NCBI GenBank assembly: GCA_945869845.1
Contig: CAMBRG010000026.1
Location: 1 to 32,961, forward strand
DNA: 32,961 bases
Source of the DNA: Opitutus sp. GAS368
GTDB taxonomy: Bacteria; Verrucomicrobiota; Verrucomicrobiia; Opitutales; Opitutaceae
Direction: 5' to 3'
Part shown: one piece after another, positions 32,599 through 32,961 of the stretch
Layout: each line of letters starts with the position of its first letter
How positions within the stretch are numbered: the first letter of the stretch is position 1
Made by a program: the position numbers and the translations under genes
The notes under the pieces: model-generated
Database searches by the model: none
What the model saw: only the letters and a program-made list of their open reading frames with translations
What the model was told of the DNA's origin: nothing

Positions 32599-32961
32599 TC
32601 AGAGCCGCTCGATCACTTCCTTGGCGAGTTCGCGGAAGGCCTCGGCTCCGGTGGCGCTGCCGTCGTAGAGCGCGATCGGTTTCGCACTCATCGGCGCCTC
32701 GCTGATCGCGATGTTTTCCGGGATGACCGTCTTGAAAAATTTCAGTTTCTTAAAGGCCTTTTCCTCGGGGAGCCGTTCCATCGTCTCTTGGTGAAATGCG
32801 ACGTGGCGGCGCACGCGCGTAAAGACCACGCCGAGGCACTTGATCTTAAATTCCAGCTCCGACTTCAGATAATCCAGCCGGTCGAGCAACAGGCCGAGAC
32901 CCACGGACGAGAGGTAGTCGGGCTGCATCGGCACGAGGAAATAGTCGCTCGCGTAGAGGGC
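32599..32961 (-). CDS. ParA/Soj-family ATPase, C-terminal end (gene runs off the window)
   Basis: The last 120 residues of a minus-strand gene whose start lies beyond base 32961; the frame is open to the edge. The visible sequence (ALYASDYFLVPMQPDYLSSV, LGVVFTRVRRH, FKTVIPENIAISEAPMSAKP, AEAFRELAKEVI) fits the C-terminal half of ParA/Soj (MinD-like) ATPases, which position chromosomes, plasmids or protein cargo. In complete members the Walker A (KGGVGKT) is near the N-terminus, which is outside this window. The partner ParB is not visible. It may be a chromosomal Soj or a dedicated cargo-positioning ParA. Confidence 0.88.
   Translation of the reverse strand, partial: ALYASDYFLVPMQPDYLSSVGLGLLLDRLDYLKSELEFKIKCLGVVFTRVRRHVAFHQETMERLPEEKAFKKLKFFKTVIPENIAISEAPMSAKPIALYDGSATGAEAFRELAKEVIERL

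Noticed and set aside
1-32961. CRISPR array, insertion sequence with transposase, or prophage
   Set aside because: No regularly spaced repeats with unique spacers, no transposase or integrase motifs and no phage genes were seen. The repeats found are short palindromic elements without coding capacity.

Overview
The window looks like a piece of chromosome from a Verrucomicrobia bacterium, most likely in or near the Opitutaceae. The grounds are the high GC content, four large TonB-dependent outer-membrane receptors (TBDRs) with no SusD partners, a DUF1593/Sde182-type protein, a GTP-type PEP carboxykinase, and genes whose leaders mostly lack a Shine-Dalgarno sequence. Taxonomy is inferred from gene content only.

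Layout. Positions 1-9858 hold a carbohydrate block, all on +: the end of a DUF1593 protein, a tightly packed set (L-fucose/L-arabinose isomerase-family protein, split transketolase N and C halves, FGGY kinase), then a TBDR with an N-terminal EF-hand preceded by an 18-bp perfect palindrome. The isomerase, kinase and two-subunit transketolase have the logic of the transketolase-type D-apiose route, although the real sugar cannot be read from sequence. Positions 9859-12762 hold a strong terminator, two palindromic repeat elements, a DUF3299 secreted protein, an ACT-domain protein and a CDF metal transporter. Positions 12763-18822 hold a second TBDR, a palindromic repeat, pckG and a secreted hypothetical. 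Positions 19007-24170 hold tRNA-Arg(TCG) and then three minus-strand genes: FAD oxidoreductase, acyl desaturase and a SKI2-like helicase.

The most striking region is 24655-28290. Four TGACG repeats spaced exactly 11 bp apart (a PhoB/OmpR-family-like site) lie 45 bp before a third TBDR of the Xanth-Caul type. Directly downstream is the C-terminal half of a beta-propeller phytase. It has lost its N-terminal half at the edge of a palindromic repeat and carries a one-base frameshift and a 12-bp tandem duplication. I read this as a phosphate-regulated phytate-acquisition locus whose enzyme has decayed.

Positions 28511-32961 hold a small LapA-like membrane protein, an apparent LacI-type helix-turn-helix remnant, a fourth TBDR (Xanth-Caul type), REP-like hairpins, a terminator and the C-terminal end of a ParA-family ATPase that runs off the window. 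A recurring theme is that each of the four TBDR genes is followed within about 300 bp by a palindromic repeat.
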